Shown in pieces: positions 14,511 to 15,102 of a DNA stretch of 15,102 nucleotides. Below the pieces are notes generated by a model. The model ran no database searches and was not told where the DNA came from. It worked only from the letters and a program-made list of their open reading frames with translations. Source of the stretch: Candidatus Anoxychlamydiales bacterium (lineage in GTDB: Bacteria > Chlamydiota > Chlamydiia > Chlamydiales > SM23-39); contig JAAKFW010000012.1 of the NCBI GenBank assembly GCA_011064905.1, forward strand, positions 1 to 15,102, written 5' to 3'. A program made the translations under genes and the position numbers. Position 1 is the stretch's first letter, and each line of letters starts with the position of its first letter.

Positions 14511-15102
14511 ATGCAAATTTTTGCTATTTCAGATCCACATCTCTCCCTTTCAACTCCCGATAAAAACATGCAAGATTTTGGAGATACTTGGAAAGACTAT
14601 CAAGAAAAAATTAAGAACAATTGGGAGAAAAATATAACTGATAATGATTTGGTATTAATCCCAGGGGATATCTCATGGGCAATCAAATTCAAAGACGCTC
14701 TGATAGACTTAGAATGGATCCATGACCTACCAGGTAAAAAAGTAATAATAAGAGGAAATCATGACTATTGGTGGCCTTCTGCTACCAAATTAAAAGAAGC
14801 TCTTCCCCCATCTATTTCTTTTATTCAAAATAATTCTCTTAATTTTGGAGAGATTTCGATTGCGGGAAGTAGACTTTGGGATAGCACTGAGTACAATTTT
14901 AAAGATTATATTAACTTTGTATTCAATCCTAAAGAAAGAAAAGATCTTCAAGGAAATATTCACAAAGATCTATCTGAGAGAATTTTTATAAGAGAAATTG
15001 AAAGGCTAAAGCTTAGTTTAGAAGGGATCGATAAAAATGCTAAAACTAAAATTGTTATGACTCACTACCCTCCCATTTCAGCAGATTTAAAAGATTCAAA
15101 AG
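14511..15102 (+). CDS. Metallophosphoesterase (Icc-type phosphohydrolase), 5' part
   Basis: 197 complete codons are visible and the gene runs off the right edge. Calcineurin-like phosphoesterase motifs appear in order: 'SDPHLS' (Asp8, His10), 'LIPGDISW' (Asp53), 'IIRGNHDYWW' (Asn83, His84) and 'IVMTHYPP' (His185). These supply most ligands of the di-metal site; the final GHxH motif would lie beyond the edge. The protein is cytosolic, with no signal peptide. It resembles the bacterial 'predicted phosphohydrolase, Icc family' group (COG1768), which I recall next to glgC in Chlamydia. The ATG begins on the base after the glgC stop codon with no separate SD, so it is translationally coupled to glgC. 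The substrate is unknown; a phosphate ester linked to glycogen metabolism is possible but unproven. Confidence 0.9.
   Translation, partial: MQIFAISDPHLSLSTPDKNMQDFGDTWKDYQEKIKNNWEKNITDNDLVLIPGDISWAIKFKDALIDLEWIHDLPGKKVIIRGNHDYWWPSATKLKEALPPSISFIQNNSLNFGEISIAGSRLWDSTEYNFKDYINFVFNPKERKDLQGNIHKDLSERIFIREIERLKLSLEGIDKNAKTKIVMTHYPPISADLKDSK

Noticed and set aside
1..15102. CRISPR array, transposase, integrase, toxin-antitoxin or other defence system
   Set aside because: No regularly spaced repeats and no gene with the relevant motifs were found on either strand.

Overview
The window is very AT-rich and dense with genes on both strands. Its gene content and order point to the phylum Chlamydiae. 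I recall four chlamydial pairings from memory: a phosphatidylserine decarboxylase with the chlamydial 'DYHRFHFP' block near secA; a long SecA with a central insertion; lpdA directly followed by lipA; and glgC directly followed by an Icc-type phosphoesterase. The ankyrin-type proteins, the Legionella-MOMP-like porin and the low GC suggest an environmental (non-Chlamydiaceae) member. I cannot name a genus.

Layout. 1-209 (minus) is the start of a secreted, probably beta-propeller protein that runs off the left edge. A nested inverted repeat lies between it and a nucleoside 2-deoxyribosyltransferase-like gene (490-918). 1134-2813 is a large protein of three ~125-residue ankyrin-related units with a charged helix and a proline-rich tail, a good candidate for a secreted effector. 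Just downstream (2891-3225) is a decayed relative of its repeat unit. psd follows on the minus strand and may be leaderless. Next come an outer-membrane beta-barrel protein (4291-5331), a 57-residue poly-glycine lipoprotein (5370-5543), a convergent GNAT acetyltransferase, and secA behind a leader that can fold.

9371-9749 holds the wreck of a second ankyrin-type gene on the minus strand. Two minus-strand genes follow: an unknown 122-residue protein and a zinc-ribbon membrane protein. The latter is divergent from lpdA across a spacer with two palindromes about two helical turns apart. lpdA and lipA overlap by 4 nt. glgC follows after 112 nt, and the phosphoesterase starts on the base after the glgC stop and runs off the right edge.

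Functionally this is a conserved core (phospholipid synthesis, protein export, lipoylation and lipoamide recycling, ADP-glucose/glycogen synthesis) with lineage-specific surface and host-interaction genes inserted between core blocks. The two ankyrin-type wrecks beside an intact ankyrin-type gene suggest an effector repertoire that is turning over. I see no tRNA, rRNA, CRISPR array, transposase or phage gene.
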